Position numbers and translations under genes: made by a program. The notes under the pieces were generated by a model. That model saw nothing but the letters and a program-made list of their open reading frames with translations. It had not been told where the DNA came from and ran no database searches. This document shows positions 1 to 7,861 of a stretch of DNA of 58,188 nucleotides, piece by piece. How positions within the stretch are numbered: position 1 is the first letter of the stretch; the number at the start of each line of letters is the position of its first letter. This DNA comes from an uncultured Collinsella sp. (lineage in GTDB: Bacteria > Actinomycetota > Coriobacteriia > Coriobacteriales > Coriobacteriaceae), in contig CAUHCN010000012.1 of the NCBI GenBank assembly GCA_959604825.1, forward strand, positions 1 to 58,188, read 5' to 3'.

Positions 1-196
1 TTTGCGTAAGTTTGGCAAAATCGCTTTTTCTCCGTAGTAGGTGATAAGAGCCTAAAGGATAAAAACATTCGTAGCAAGCATAGGAAGCGGGTACCACTTC
101 CGTATTTTCGCCCTCCCGCGCTGCGGCGCGTCGGTTGAAAATTGCTTGTTGGGAAGTGTCCCAAACCCTCGGAACGGAAAGGAAAGGAGCGAACAC
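1..196. other. Possible transfer-origin region upstream of mobC
   Basis: This non-coding stretch precedes a mobC-like and a relaxase gene, which is where transfer origins usually lie in mobilizable and integrative conjugative elements. It contains a short inverted repeat (TTGGGA at 149-154 and TCCCAA at 159-164) and a GC-rich patch around 112-132. No nick site could be identified, so the oriT role is an inference from position only. The base composition differs from the chromosome to the right. The window edge cuts off whatever lies upstream. Confidence 0.3.
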
Positions 197-526
197 ATGG
201 ACGGACGCAAAAGGACAGTGCAAATCAAATTCAGAGTGACGGAAGCGGAACGGGATTTAATACTGGAAAAAATGAAGCTCGTACCCACCCGGAACATGGC
301 GGCGTATCTGCGGAAGATTGCCATTGACGGGTATATCATTCAGATAGACCACGCCGATATAAAGGCTATGACCGCAGAGATACAGAAAATCGGTGTCAAC
401 GTCAACCAGATAGCACGCCGCGTAAACGCGACGGGGAACGCATACCAAGAGGACATAGAGGAAATAAAGGGGGTGCTTGCGGAGATATGGCGGTTACAAA
501 GATTAAGCCTATTAAAAGCACTCTAA
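197..526 (+). CDS. mobC: MobC-like relaxosome accessory protein
   Basis: A 109-residue protein resembling the MobC family of mobilization proteins. These bind DNA at the transfer origin and help the relaxase open the duplex. The N-terminal part looks like a ribbon-helix-helix DNA-binding fold (VQIKFRVTEAERDLI), and the C-terminal half carries the IGVNVNQIARRVN stretch typical of the family. The start chosen is the ATG at 197, preceded by AAAGGAG; an upstream ATG at 146 has no such site. Its end overlaps the relaxase start by 40 bases, as is usual for this pair. Base composition is clearly lower in GC than the rest of the window, which indicates horizontal origin. It is probably non-functional here because its relaxase partner is truncated. 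Confidence 0.85.
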   Translation: MDGRKRTVQIKFRVTEAERDLILEKMKLVPTRNMAAYLRKIAIDGYIIQIDHADIKAMTAEIQKIGVNVNQIARRVNATGNAYQEDIEEIKGVLAEIWRLQRLSLLKAL

Positions 527-1005
527 GCAAAGCCCTTGACTATATCGAAAACCCGGACAAGACGGACGGGAAAATGCTTGTGTCCTCTTTCGGTTGCTCC
601 TATGAAACGGCAGATATTGAGTTTGAATATACCCTGTCGCAAGCACTCCAAAAGGGGAACAATTTAGCCTTTCATCTGATACAGTCCTTTGAGCCGGGGG
701 AAGTCGATTATCAGAAAGCCCATGAAATCGGAAAGCAGCTTGCCGACGCGGTAACAAAGGGGCAGCATGAGTATGTACTCACGACGCACATTGACAAAGG
801 ACACGTCCATAACCATATCATTTTTTGCGCGGTGAACTTTGTAGACCACCATAAATACAATTCCAACAAAAGGAGCTATTACGGCATACGGAACATGAGC
901 GACAAGCTGTGCCGGGAAAATGGCTTGTCCGTTGTCGTCCCCGGCAAGGGCAGCAAGGGAAAGAGCTATGCGGAGTACCAGGCAGAAAAGACGGGTACAA
1001 GTTAG
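487..1005 (+). pseudogene. Truncated relaxase (MobA/VirD2 type), N-terminal part only
   Basis: Relaxases nick one DNA strand at oriT and lead it into the recipient. This ORF has the N-terminal catalytic region: residues from AVTKIKPIKSTLSKALDYI onward, then a HxDKxHxHNH metal-binding cluster (THIDKGHVHNHIIF, about residues 98-111). It is 172 residues long, whereas proteins of this type normally run to several hundred. Homology appears to stop at EKTGTS, where a TAG follows immediately and the DNA changes to chromosome-like sequence. The C-terminal domain is therefore missing. The cut could be a deletion, an insertion boundary or an assembly join; the sequence alone cannot distinguish these. 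The catalytic fragment might still be translated, but mobilization is unlikely. Confidence 0.85.
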
Positions 1006-1115
1006 GTGGCCCGGCGTTTGTTGCTTTGCTATCTTCTGCTCGCAGGCGTGGATGAGAGGCTCTCTTTAGCCTTCGAGATTGGGCTTGAATAGGTCGTGTG
1101 CTACAAAACGGGCCT

Positions 1116-1243
1116 ATCTACTACGTTTAATTGGATACCCTCAACCATGCCGGGAAAACGAAAAATAAAACCGCAGGTAGAAGGCCTGTCGATTTTCGAA
1201 AAAGGCGGTCATGGTTGGCCCCATCGAGTTAAACGTAGTAGAT
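1116..1243. repeat. About 128-bp palindromic element, 'CCGCAGGTA' family, copy 1
   Basis: The outer arms are a perfect 15-bp inverted repeat (ATCTACTACGTTTAA at 1116-1130; its complement at 1229-1243). Pairing continues imperfectly inward, including CAACCATG at 1143-1150. The interior holds AATAAAACCGCAGGTA at 1164-1179, which reappears in inverse orientation at 32446-32461 inside another palindrome with different outer arms. The element could be a MITE-like sequence or a structured RNA. It lies in the 429-base gene-free stretch 1006-1434, between the relaxase remnant and the XRE gene; the rest of that stretch holds only the hairpin at 1311. Confidence 0.7.
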
Positions 1244-1310
1244 GACCCCTTTTCGTGGCGGACCATCAGACGAACGCCGACGCTTGTGCTGTAGCCGCTC
1301 CGATCATTCG

Positions 1311-1381
1311 TAAGTTGCGGTGGAATAGTTCCTAAGTTCGACTACTCAAGGCTAAAACCGGAACTATATCACCGCAACTTA
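1311..1381. repeat. Hairpin repeat, 'AAGTTGCGGTG' family, copy 1
   Basis: Arms at 1311-1332 and 1360-1381 pair at 20 of 22 positions, with a 27-base loop. The left arm is of the GGAATAGTTCC type and the right arm of the GATATAGTTCC type, so this copy joins the two arm variants seen separately in the copies at 2546-2620 and 8917-8983. It lies just beyond the 3' end of the XRE gene. Confidence 0.85.
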
Positions 1382-1434
1382 GGAGGGATGGGCGGGGGAG
1401 TACTAGCTGGGTGCTGCTGTCGGACTGGGATGGT

Positions 1435-2364
1435 TTAGGCTCGCTTGCGATGCTTCCATTGTTTACGGCACCAACGCATGAGTGCTTTTACAACCGGGAT
1501 GGTGATGAGTATTACCCAGGCGGGATGGGGTTGCTCCAGGCAGAGCCACATGTAGAGGAACCATGCCTCGGCACTGACTGAATAGACGACATCGATCAGC
1601 TTAGATAAGTGGCGTTGGTCGATAAAGTCGCCAAGCGCGTAATAGACGGGAATCAAAAAGACGAGGAAGAGTCCCGTAGCCCATGTGCCGTAGACAATGC
1701 CGAGCACCAGATAGGCGAGAGCGACAAGTGCGGGGAAGGGAAACTTGTTCCATGCACGTCCGACCTTGGTGTGGAAATGCTTGCCATGATGGTCGAGCTT
1801 GTCGTGTGCTTCCTTCCAGCTGGAAAACGTCTCACCGTCGATGGTGACGGTGCCGTCGTTATTGGTACGCACGCTATGTCCATCGTCCTCAAGCGTATCG
1901 ATATGCACGCCGCCCGGCCCCACATGCACCTCTTCGCCCTTGCGCTCGTTGGTCACATGGATGCCACTCCAGCCAACATGGACCTCTTCGCCTTTGTTGG
2001 GATCGATAACGTGGATGCCGCGCGCGAGGGAAATATCGACAAGTGGCTTATCGCTGCAATCAGCGTGCACAGTAGAAGCCTCGGCCTCATCTGAAGCTTT
2101 GGTGCCGGCGTTGCTGTTCTGTGCCTCATCATCAGTCTGCGAGTCATCAGTGCTATCCACCGCCTCCCCATACAGCAGCTCATCCAGCGACACGCCATAC
2201 AGCGCGGCGAGCGCAATAAGGTTATCGGTATCGGGCGAGGATTCGCTGCGCTCCCATTTACTGACAGCCTGACGACTCACACCCAGCTGGGCGGCAAGCG
2301 CCTCCTGAGAAAGCCCGGCAGCCTTGCGGCGATCAACGAGCCGCTGCGCCATCGCAAGATCCAT
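1435..2364 (-). CDS. XRE-family regulator with C-terminal membrane helices
   Basis: A 309-residue protein with an N-terminal Cro/CI-type helix-turn-helix (residues 1-66, with GLSQEALAAQLGVSRQAVSKWE). A polar linker follows, containing two GIHV...KGEEVHVG repeats and a third degenerate one. The C-terminus has two or three hydrophobic segments (VALAYLVLGIVYG, LFLVFLIPVYYAL, AWVILITIPVV) and a basic tail. It is therefore probably a membrane-tethered DNA-binding regulator; the signal it senses is unknown. The start at 2364 has AAAGGAA upstream; extending to 2436 adds 24 residues without homology. Two near-identical 15-bp sites 53 bp apart lie upstream and may be its own operators. Hairpin repeats of one family sit on both sides of the gene. 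Confidence 0.85.
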   Translation of the reverse strand: MDLAMAQRLVDRRKAAGLSQEALAAQLGVSRQAVSKWERSESSPDTDNLIALAALYGVSLDELLYGEAVDSTDDSQTDDEAQNSNAGTKASDEAEASTVHADCSDKPLVDISLARGIHVIDPNKGEEVHVGWSGIHVTNERKGEEVHVGPGGVHIDTLEDDGHSVRTNNDGTVTIDGETFSSWKEAHDKLDHHGKHFHTKVGRAWNKFPFPALVALAYLVLGIVYGTWATGLFLVFLIPVYYALGDFIDQRHLSKLIDVVYSVSAEAWFLYMWLCLEQPHPAWVILITIPVVKALMRWCRKQWKHRKRA

Positions 2365-2414
2365 GGTGGTTCCTTTCGTTTGATGGTCGAATCGAATGAG
2401 CCGAGTATGCCGAG

Positions 2415-2482
2415 AACAACCGGTAGCGACCACCATTTCTAGTTAGAATCTGCTCCGACCCTACCGCAACTACCGGTAGCAA
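2415..2482. promoter_or_regulatory. Pair of operator-like sites upstream of the XRE gene
   Basis: AACAACCGGTAGCGA at 2415-2429 and AACTACCGGTAGCAA at 2468-2482 match at 13 of 15 positions. The second contains the palindrome CTACCGGTAG. Their start-to-start distance is 53 bp, close to five helical turns. A separate palindrome, TTCTA-GT-TAGAA, lies between them at 2437-2448. They lie 51 to 118 bp upstream of the XRE start on the promoter side. That they bind the XRE protein is an inference. Confidence 0.5.
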
Positions 2483-2545
2483 CCCCTAACGACCAGCCAT
2501 TTCAGGACAAATGTCAGTGCAAGTAGCAGCCAAGAGCCCCCACTC

Positions 2546-2620
2546 AGTAAGTTGCGGTGGAATAGTTCCTAGATTCAGCCATTTGCGGGCTAAGCAGGAA
2601 CTATTCCACCGCAACTTACT
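2546..2620. repeat. Hairpin repeat, 'AAGTTGCGGTG' family, copy 2
   Basis: Arms at 2546-2570 and 2596-2620 form a perfect 25-bp inverted repeat around a 25-base loop; both arms are of the GGAATAGTTCC type. It lies in the gene-free stretch 2365-2797, which otherwise holds the XRE operator-like sites and the palindrome at 2678. Confidence 0.9.
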
Positions 2621-2677
2621 ATCAGACCAGGCACCCGCAGCAAGAAGACGAATAGCCTCGGCGAGTATGTAAACGCA

Positions 2678-2774
2678 GGGCCCTCCGACCCCGCCCGACG
2701 ATTCCGATTGGCGACCTTTGACGGAGTCAAGGGAGGAGCCAAATCGAAATACGTCGGGCGGGGTCGGAGGGCCC
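2678..2774. repeat. 97-bp palindromic element downstream of pfkA
   Basis: Perfect 23-bp arms at 2678-2700 and 2752-2774 (GGGCCCTCCGACCCCGCCCG plus ACG on the left). The interior contains a weaker nested pairing (CGATTGGC and GCCAAATCG). No T-tract follows on either side, so it is not a classic intrinsic terminator, though it lies 24 bases beyond the pfkA stop. The overall design, long GC-rich arms around a short interior, resembles the element at 55647-55845, but the sequences differ. Confidence 0.8.
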
Positions 2775-2797
2775 GATGGGATGGATTTCGGCCGAGG

Positions 2798-3877
2798 CTA
2801 TTCGTCGCCGAAGCTGATGCCCAACGCCTTGGCCTCGCGCACCAGGTCGCTCTGGGGGTCGACATACTTGAGCTTGCCGGCGACCTCCTCGAGCGGCATG
2901 TGGCACATCTTGCCGTCACGCAGGGCAATCATGTAGCCAAACTCGCCGCGCAGGCAGCCGAGCGCTGCCTCGACGCCGCACTGGGTCGCAAAGATGCGGT
3001 CCTGAGCGTCGGGCTGGCCGCCGCGCTGCGTGTGACCGGGGATGGCGACGCGGGTCTCGCGACCGGTCTTAGCCTCAATCTCCTTGGCGATGTCGTAGAC
3101 GATCGACGGGCTTGTACGCTCGGCGAGCTTCTTCTTGTACTCCTTCTTGGACAGCGCCGCGTCCTCCTTGGAGATAGCGCCCTCGGCGACGGCTACGATC
3201 GTAAAGCGGCTGCCGGTCTCCATGCGATGCTCGATGGTCTTGATGACGTTATCCATGTCGTAGGGGATCTCGGGAATCAAGATGACATCCGCGCCGCCCG
3301 CGACGCCGGCGTACAGCGGGATCCAGCCAACCTTGTGGCCCATGATCTCGATGACGAACACGCGGCCGTGGCTCGAGGCGGTGGTGTGAATGTCGTCGAT
3401 GCACTTGGTGGCGACGTCGATGGCGCTCGTAAAGCCAAACGTCAACTCGGTGCCCCAGGTGTCGTTATCGATGGTCTTGGGCAGGGCGATAACGTTGAGG
3501 CCCTCTTCGCGCAGGCGGTTGGCGGTCTTGGTGGAGCCGTTACCGCCTAGCATAAACAGGCAGTCGAGCTGCAGCTTATGATAGGTGTGGACCATCGCCG
3601 GCACCTTCTCGACACCATCGGCCTCGGGGGTATCCAGACGCTTGAACGGCGTACGGCTCGTGCCCAGGATGGTGCCGCCGCGGGTGAGGATGCCGCTAAA
3701 ATCGGCGGGCGTCATGACGCGGAACCTGCTGTAGATAAGGCCCTGGTAGCCGTCCTCAAAACCGTAGATCTCGATAGGCTCTTCGCTATTGGTCATGAGC
3801 GTTTTGACGATGCCGCGCATGGTGGCGTTGAGCGCCTGGCAGTCGCCGCCACTGGTAAGAAGACCGATCCTGAGCAT
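2798..3877 (-). CDS. pfkA: 6-phosphofructokinase
   Basis: Catalyses phosphorylation of fructose 6-phosphate in glycolysis. The 359-residue protein has the family signature in order: LTSGGDCQALNATMRG at the N-terminus, GGNGSTKTA in the phosphoryl-donor site, PKTIDND at the catalytic Asp, then VIEIMGHKVGWI and PGHTQRGGQPDAQDR. In this family GGDG usually marks ATP enzymes and GGDD pyrophosphate enzymes, while PKTIDND occurs in PPi enzymes and one ATP-using clade. The GGxG/PKTIDND combination here suggests ATP, with some uncertainty. The usual Asp of GGDG is Asn. GGAAGGA precedes the start. It appears to be monocistronic, with a palindrome just beyond its stop. Confidence 0.92.
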   Translation of the reverse strand: MLRIGLLTSGGDCQALNATMRGIVKTLMTNSEEPIEIYGFEDGYQGLIYSRFRVMTPADFSGILTRGGTILGTSRTPFKRLDTPEADGVEKVPAMVHTYHKLQLDCLFMLGGNGSTKTANRLREEGLNVIALPKTIDNDTWGTELTFGFTSAIDVATKCIDDIHTTASSHGRVFVIEIMGHKVGWIPLYAGVAGGADVILIPEIPYDMDNVIKTIEHRMETGSRFTIVAVAEGAISKEDAALSKKEYKKKLAERTSPSIVYDIAKEIEAKTGRETRVAIPGHTQRGGQPDAQDRIFATQCGVEAALGCLRGEFGYMIALRDGKMCHMPLEEVAGKLKYVDPQSDLVREAKALGISFGDE

Positions 3878-4016
3878 GATGAATCCTTCCGGGCAAGTTA
3901 TAACATGCGCATAAGTTTACCCCCGCACACTGTTGATACAGGGGTAAAACGTGTTAGCTCAAGCGTATGGAAATGTAAGCAACGCCAGGGAACGTAAGGT
4001 CGACGGGCCTGGCTCC

Positions 4017-5102
4017 TTACAGTGCGAAGGCATCGACGTTGCCCCAGTGGCGGCGCAGCGTGATGGCGGCAGCGGGCTCGGTATTGTCAAAGACGACCGA
4101 CCATTGCGTATTGCTGGTGATGTCTTCCGGATTGGGCTCTTGCGCCGCAGCGCGTAGGGCCTTCCAAGCGACTGCCTCGTCTTGGGCGCCGGCACGGGCA
4201 TCGAGGACAGCGGCGATTGCGACGGCGCGCTCCTTGCCATGGCCCAGCTCGCCATTCTTTTGGTTGGGCAGCACTTCGTCGCCATAGCAGGCATAGAAGT
4301 TCGTAACCTGGCGTACAGGAGTCGCTTTGAAAGCGCGGTCCGGATCGCGCGGATCCCACTCTACTACGCGCGCGTCACCGGCGGCATCGTTGATAAAGAA
4401 GTGGTAATCGCGTCCTGCCATGGCGTGCATGTCGTAGGCGGAAAGCAGGTCGACAGCTTCTTGCGTGGTGGCGGCACGGTCGAGCACCAGACGGATGGCG
4501 AGCGAAGTGTTGATGACGGGGCGCTGCGTGTCCTGGTCACAGGGCTTGGAGTCCAGGGTGAGTACGGCAATGGACACACCGCATTCGTTAACACCGTCGA
4601 GCTGGGCAAACGGGCCCATCAACGCCGCAACGCGTCCGGCGACAGAGTCAAGTGGAGTGTTATCGCCCAGGTTGTTAAGGGCGGCAAAGCCGATGGAGGC
4701 ATAGCCGCTGCGTGGGTGATTACGCACCAGCAGCGCCGAGGTGTCATCCTTAAAGTCGTAATTGCGACCGGTGCGCACGCGGCCTTCGGCATCTACGGCG
4801 ACAAAAGCGCTGCAGGCAAACTGGGGTGCCTGGACATGTGCCGGCACACCGGGCAGCACCTGTGCCACCACGGCATCGATGTAGGCCTGGTCGTCGCGCA
4901 CATCGGCGGCGATGATGCGATCAAGGTCGTAGTCGTAGGCGATGTCGATTGCGTACAGGTCATAGCCATCCGCGTAGCCGGTCAAGCGTTTGAGCGACGC
5001 GGCGGACTTGATTTGCTTGCGGTAAACGATGCTGGTGGCAGCGGCAAGGCCGACGGCGACTCCCGCGACACCGCAGGCGATGGCAATGTTACGTGGCTTC
5101 AT
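4017..5102 (-). CDS. Membrane-anchored linear amide C-N hydrolase (choloylglycine hydrolase-like Ntn fold)
   Basis: A 361-residue protein of the Ntn-hydrolase group that includes bile salt hydrolases and penicillin V acylases. Residues 6-26 form a hydrophobic segment (signal anchor). The likely nucleophile is Cys97 in FACSAFVAVDAEGRVRTGRN, the usual start of the mature enzyme after self-cleavage, followed by RNYDF. Later motifs DGVNECGVSIAVLTL and NTQWSVVFD also fit. The substrate cannot be told from sequence. Bile salt hydrolases normally begin at Cys2, so the roughly 96-residue leader points to a different, surface-exposed amidase. GAAAGGAG precedes the start. The gene stands alone, divergent from the M18 peptidase. 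Confidence 0.8.
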   Translation of the reverse strand: MKPRNIAIACGVAGVAVGLAAATSIVYRKQIKSAASLKRLTGYADGYDLYAIDIAYDYDLDRIIAADVRDDQAYIDAVVAQVLPGVPAHVQAPQFACSAFVAVDAEGRVRTGRNYDFKDDTSALLVRNHPRSGYASIGFAALNNLGDNTPLDSVAGRVAALMGPFAQLDGVNECGVSIAVLTLDSKPCDQDTQRPVINTSLAIRLVLDRAATTQEAVDLLSAYDMHAMAGRDYHFFINDAAGDARVVEWDPRDPDRAFKATPVRQVTNFYACYGDEVLPNQKNGELGHGKERAVAIAAVLDARAGAQDEAVAWKALRAAAQEPNPEDITSNTQWSVVFDNTEPAAAITLRRHWGNVDAFAL

Positions 5103-5263
5103 GACGGCTCCTTTCGTCCTGTTAGCGTAATTGTCGCAAAAGGAGTGCGGGCATGATGGCTCAACTTGGCGAGCGGCGCGGGATTAAACATGGAATGAAA
5201 GGCACGGCACTGGCGCGGCGGGGTATGCTGGAGGGGACCATCAACCCAGTGAAAGGGGAGAGC

Positions 5264-6649
5264 ATGACGGATCAGGAAACGCCCGAGAGCGCGCACGTGA
5301 CGGCCGACGATATCGAGGCCGCCAACGACCTCATCGACTTTATCGAGGCGTGCCCCAGCATGTTCCATACGGCGGCGACCATTATGGCCGAGCTCGACGA
5401 GGCGGGCTTTACCTACCTGCCCGAGAATGCGGCGTGGGATATCGAACCGGGCGGGCGTTATTACACGCAGCGCAACACCTCGAGCGTCGTTGCCTTTAAG
5501 GTGGGCGAGGACCTGGCCGCGACATGGGGCGAGGACGGCGTTGCCGGTGACTATCATTTTCAGCTGACGGCGTCGCACAGCGACTCGCCGACGTTTAAGG
5601 TTAAGGCCGTGCCCGAGCTCGATGGCGCGGGCGAGACGTTGCGCCTGAACACCGAGGCCTACGGCGGCATGATCGACTACACCTGGTTCGACCGTCCGCT
5701 GGCACTCGCGGGCCGCGTGCTGGTGCGCGAGGGCGACCGTATTGAGAGCCGCCTGCTTGCCACCGAGCGCGAGGTCGCTATTATCCCGAGCCTTGCCATC
5801 CACATGAACCGCGGCGTTAACGAGGGCTTTGCTCCCAATCGCGCCGTCGACCTGTGCCCTCTCATCAGCGCTGGTGACCTTAAGCGGGGCGACTTTGACG
5901 CCCTGATCGCCGACGAGCTGGATGTTGAGCCCGAGCAGATTCTGGGCCGCGATTTGTTCCTGGTCAACCGCCAGGATGCGCGCATTTGGGGCTGGGCCGA
6001 CGAGTTTATCTCGACGCCCAAGCTTGACGACCTGGCCTGCGCCTACACCTCGTTGCAGGCATTTTTGGGTGCCGAGAACGCGCACGACGTTTCGGTCTTC
6101 TGCTGCTTTGATAACGAGGAGGTTGGCTCCGAGACCAAGCAGGGCGCCATGTCGACGTTCTTGGCCGACGCGCTGCGCCGCATTAACGGATCGCTGGGCT
6201 TCGACGACGAGTCGTACCATCGCGCCCTTGCCGCATCGATGCTCGTGAGCTGCGACAACGCGCATGCCGTGCACCCCAACCACGCCGAGAAGTGCGACGC
6301 CCGCAACCAGGTTGTGCTCAACGGCGGCATCGTCATCAAGGAGGCCGCCAACCAGCACTACTGCACCGATGCCTTTAGTCGCGCGGTGTTCCAGGCCATC
6401 TGCGATGACGCTGACGTACCCACGCAGGCCTTCGCCAACAAGAGCGATATGGCGGGTGGCTCCACGCTCGGCAACTTGTCGAACATGCAGGCGAGTATGC
6501 ACGCCGTGGACGTGGGCCTGCCGCAGCTGGCCATGCACTCGAGCTACGAGACCGGCGGCGTGCGCGACGTGATGTACGCCATCCGCGCCCTCACCGCCTT
6601 CTACGAGCGCGACCTAACCATCAACGGAGCCGAAAGCGTGGAGCTCTAA
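5264..6649 (+). CDS. M18 family aminopeptidase
   Basis: A zinc aminopeptidase of family M18, which removes N-terminal residues (often acidic or neutral) from peptides in the cytoplasm. The 461-residue protein shows the metal and catalytic motifs in order: TASHSDSP (His105), KLDDLACAY, CCFDNEEVGS, HAVHPNHAEK and AMHSSYETGG near the C-terminus. Length and motif order match the family, which includes ApeB. The ATG at 5264 is chosen for its strong AAAGGGGAG site; the reading frame is open to 5153 but upstream residues show no homology. The TAA stop overlaps the first bases of a hairpin repeat. Confidence 0.93.
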   Translation: MTDQETPESAHVTADDIEAANDLIDFIEACPSMFHTAATIMAELDEAGFTYLPENAAWDIEPGGRYYTQRNTSSVVAFKVGEDLAATWGEDGVAGDYHFQLTASHSDSPTFKVKAVPELDGAGETLRLNTEAYGGMIDYTWFDRPLALAGRVLVREGDRIESRLLATEREVAIIPSLAIHMNRGVNEGFAPNRAVDLCPLISAGDLKRGDFDALIADELDVEPEQILGRDLFLVNRQDARIWGWADEFISTPKLDDLACAYTSLQAFLGAENAHDVSVFCCFDNEEVGSETKQGAMSTFLADALRRINGSLGFDDESYHRALAASMLVSCDNAHAVHPNHAEKCDARNQVVLNGGIVIKEAANQHYCTDAFSRAVFQAICDDADVPTQAFANKSDMAGGSTLGNLSNMQASMHAVDVGLPQLAMHSSYETGGVRDVMYAIRALTAFYERDLTINGAESVEL

Positions 6650-6691
6650 AACCTGCCAAAAAGGGACAGGTTTATTTTGGCAGGTTTTATC
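6648..6691 (+). repeat. Hairpin repeat with GGGACAGG core, copy A
   Basis: Perfect 14-bp arms at 6648-6661 and 6675-6688 around a 13-base loop (AGGGACAGGTTTA). The left arm begins within the TAA stop of the M18 peptidase. Bases 6651-6691 are identical for 41 bp to 7862-7902, so two direct copies bracket the dehydrogenase gene between them. The U-rich right arm could act in transcription termination. Confidence 0.85.
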
Positions 6692-6792
6692 TGGGCGAAT
6701 GCCGCAATGCCAACAGCTGGACAGAATTGTTAAGACACCGCAGGTTGAGCAAGCGTCAGCGAGCGATGTCCAGAGCGAACAAGTTGGCATGA

Positions 6793-6833
6793 AAAAGGCA
6801 AGGCATAGACCTTCTGGTCATGCCTTGCCTTTT
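6793..6833. terminator. Bidirectional terminator between M18 peptidase and dehydrogenase
   Basis: A 14-bp perfect stem (AAAAGGCAAGGCAT at 6793-6806, complement at 6820-6833). It has A-rich sequence before and T-rich sequence after, so it can act on both strands. It sits between two convergent genes. Confidence 0.8.
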
Positions 6834-6906
6834 GAATGACAAATTGTCGCTCTGGGCGGCGCGCAGCGTCGAGGGGTTCCGGCGTTTGGTAAAACGCCGG
6901 AACAAA

Positions 6907-7842
6907 TTAATGCTCGATCCAGCAGCGCAGGGTCTCGCCGGTCTGAAGATGACGTAGATTCTCGGCGGCGATATCGACCACGTTGTTGAGCGTGGCTACC
7001 AGGTGGAACCAGCCGGAGACGTGCGGCGTGATGAGCATGTTGGGCGCGTCCCACAGCGGGCTTGTCGCGGGCAGGGGCTCGGGGTCGGTGACGTCGACCG
7101 CGGCGCCGGCAAGATGTCCCGACTTCAGGGCGGCAACCAAGTCGTCGGCGACCACAAGGTCGCCGCGGCCGCCGTTGGCAAAGAAGGAGCCCGGCTTCAT
7201 CGCGGCGAAGAACTCGGCGTTCGCCAGGCCGCGGGTCTCGGGTGTGCTGGGCATAAAGGATGCGACGATGTCGGCCTCGGCTAGGCGCTCGGACAGGGCG
7301 TCCATGTCGTCCATGTCCTCAAACACAATGGGGTAGACGAGCGGATGACGCTTGATGCCGCGGACGTGCGCGCCCATGCTGCGGCAGAGCGTGGCGAAGT
7401 GACCGCCAATGTCGCCCGCGCCCAGCACCAGCACATTGGCATTTTTGAGCGAGGTGACCGGACCTAAATCCTCCCAGCGATGTTCGCGCTGCAGGTCCTG
7501 GTAGCCGGGCAGGCGCTTCATCATTGACAGCACCATGGCAAACATGTGCTCGCTTACGGCCTGACCGTAGGCGCCGATCGAGCAAGACAGCTTGGCGTCA
7601 GCCGGCACGGTGCCGGCGGCAAGGTAGTCGTCATAGCCGGCGGTCTGCAATTGCAACAGCTGGAGATGCCCGCATGCCGTGAGCATGTCAGGGTCGATGT
7701 TGCCCAGGATCACGTCGGCGTTGGCGACTTGTTCACGCGTGATGGCGTCGGCGCTCGTGTAGATAAAGTCCTCGCCCGGAGCGCTCGACTCAAGAATTGC
7801 GCGATGACGGTCGTTGACGGGCAACAAAACCAGGATGTTCAC
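6907..7842 (-). CDS. D-isomer-specific 2-hydroxyacid dehydrogenase (NAD-binding)
   Basis: A 311-residue oxidoreductase of the D-2-hydroxyacid dehydrogenase family, which interconverts 2-oxo acids and D-2-hydroxyacids using NAD(P). The nucleotide-binding loop VLGAGDIGGHF lies mid-protein. The catalytic residues are recognisable: Arg in NGGRGDLVV, Glu in DVTDPEPLP and His in ITPHVSGW. The substrate is not determinable. The likely start is the GTG at 7842 with GAGAGGAC upstream; the frame stays open to an ATG at 7917, but that extension would be encoded by the hairpin repeat at 7862-7902 and has no homology. Two identical 41-bp repeats bracket the gene. Confidence 0.88.
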   Translation of the reverse strand: MNILVLLPVNDRHRAILESSAPGEDFIYTSADAITREQVANADVILGNIDPDMLTACGHLQLLQLQTAGYDDYLAAGTVPADAKLSCSIGAYGQAVSEHMFAMVLSMMKRLPGYQDLQREHRWEDLGPVTSLKNANVLVLGAGDIGGHFATLCRSMGAHVRGIKRHPLVYPIVFEDMDDMDALSERLAEADIVASFMPSTPETRGLANAEFFAAMKPGSFFANGGRGDLVVADDLVAALKSGHLAGAAVDVTDPEPLPATSPLWDAPNMLITPHVSGWFHLVATLNNVVDIAAENLRHLQTGETLRCWIEH

Positions 7843-7861
7843 AAGCAGTCCTCTCCGCTCG

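Noticed and set aside
1..1005. Complete integrative or conjugative element
   Set aside because: Only mobC and a relaxase fragment are present; no integrase, replication, secretion or attachment sequence is visible.
5099..6538. Long open frames on the strand opposite to real genes (for example 5099-6538, 27463-32325, 36551-38269, 49361-50983, 56364-58019)
   Set aside because: They mirror high-GC coding sequence with strong codon bias, lack ribosome binding sites and homology-like motifs, and lie entirely over well-supported genes.
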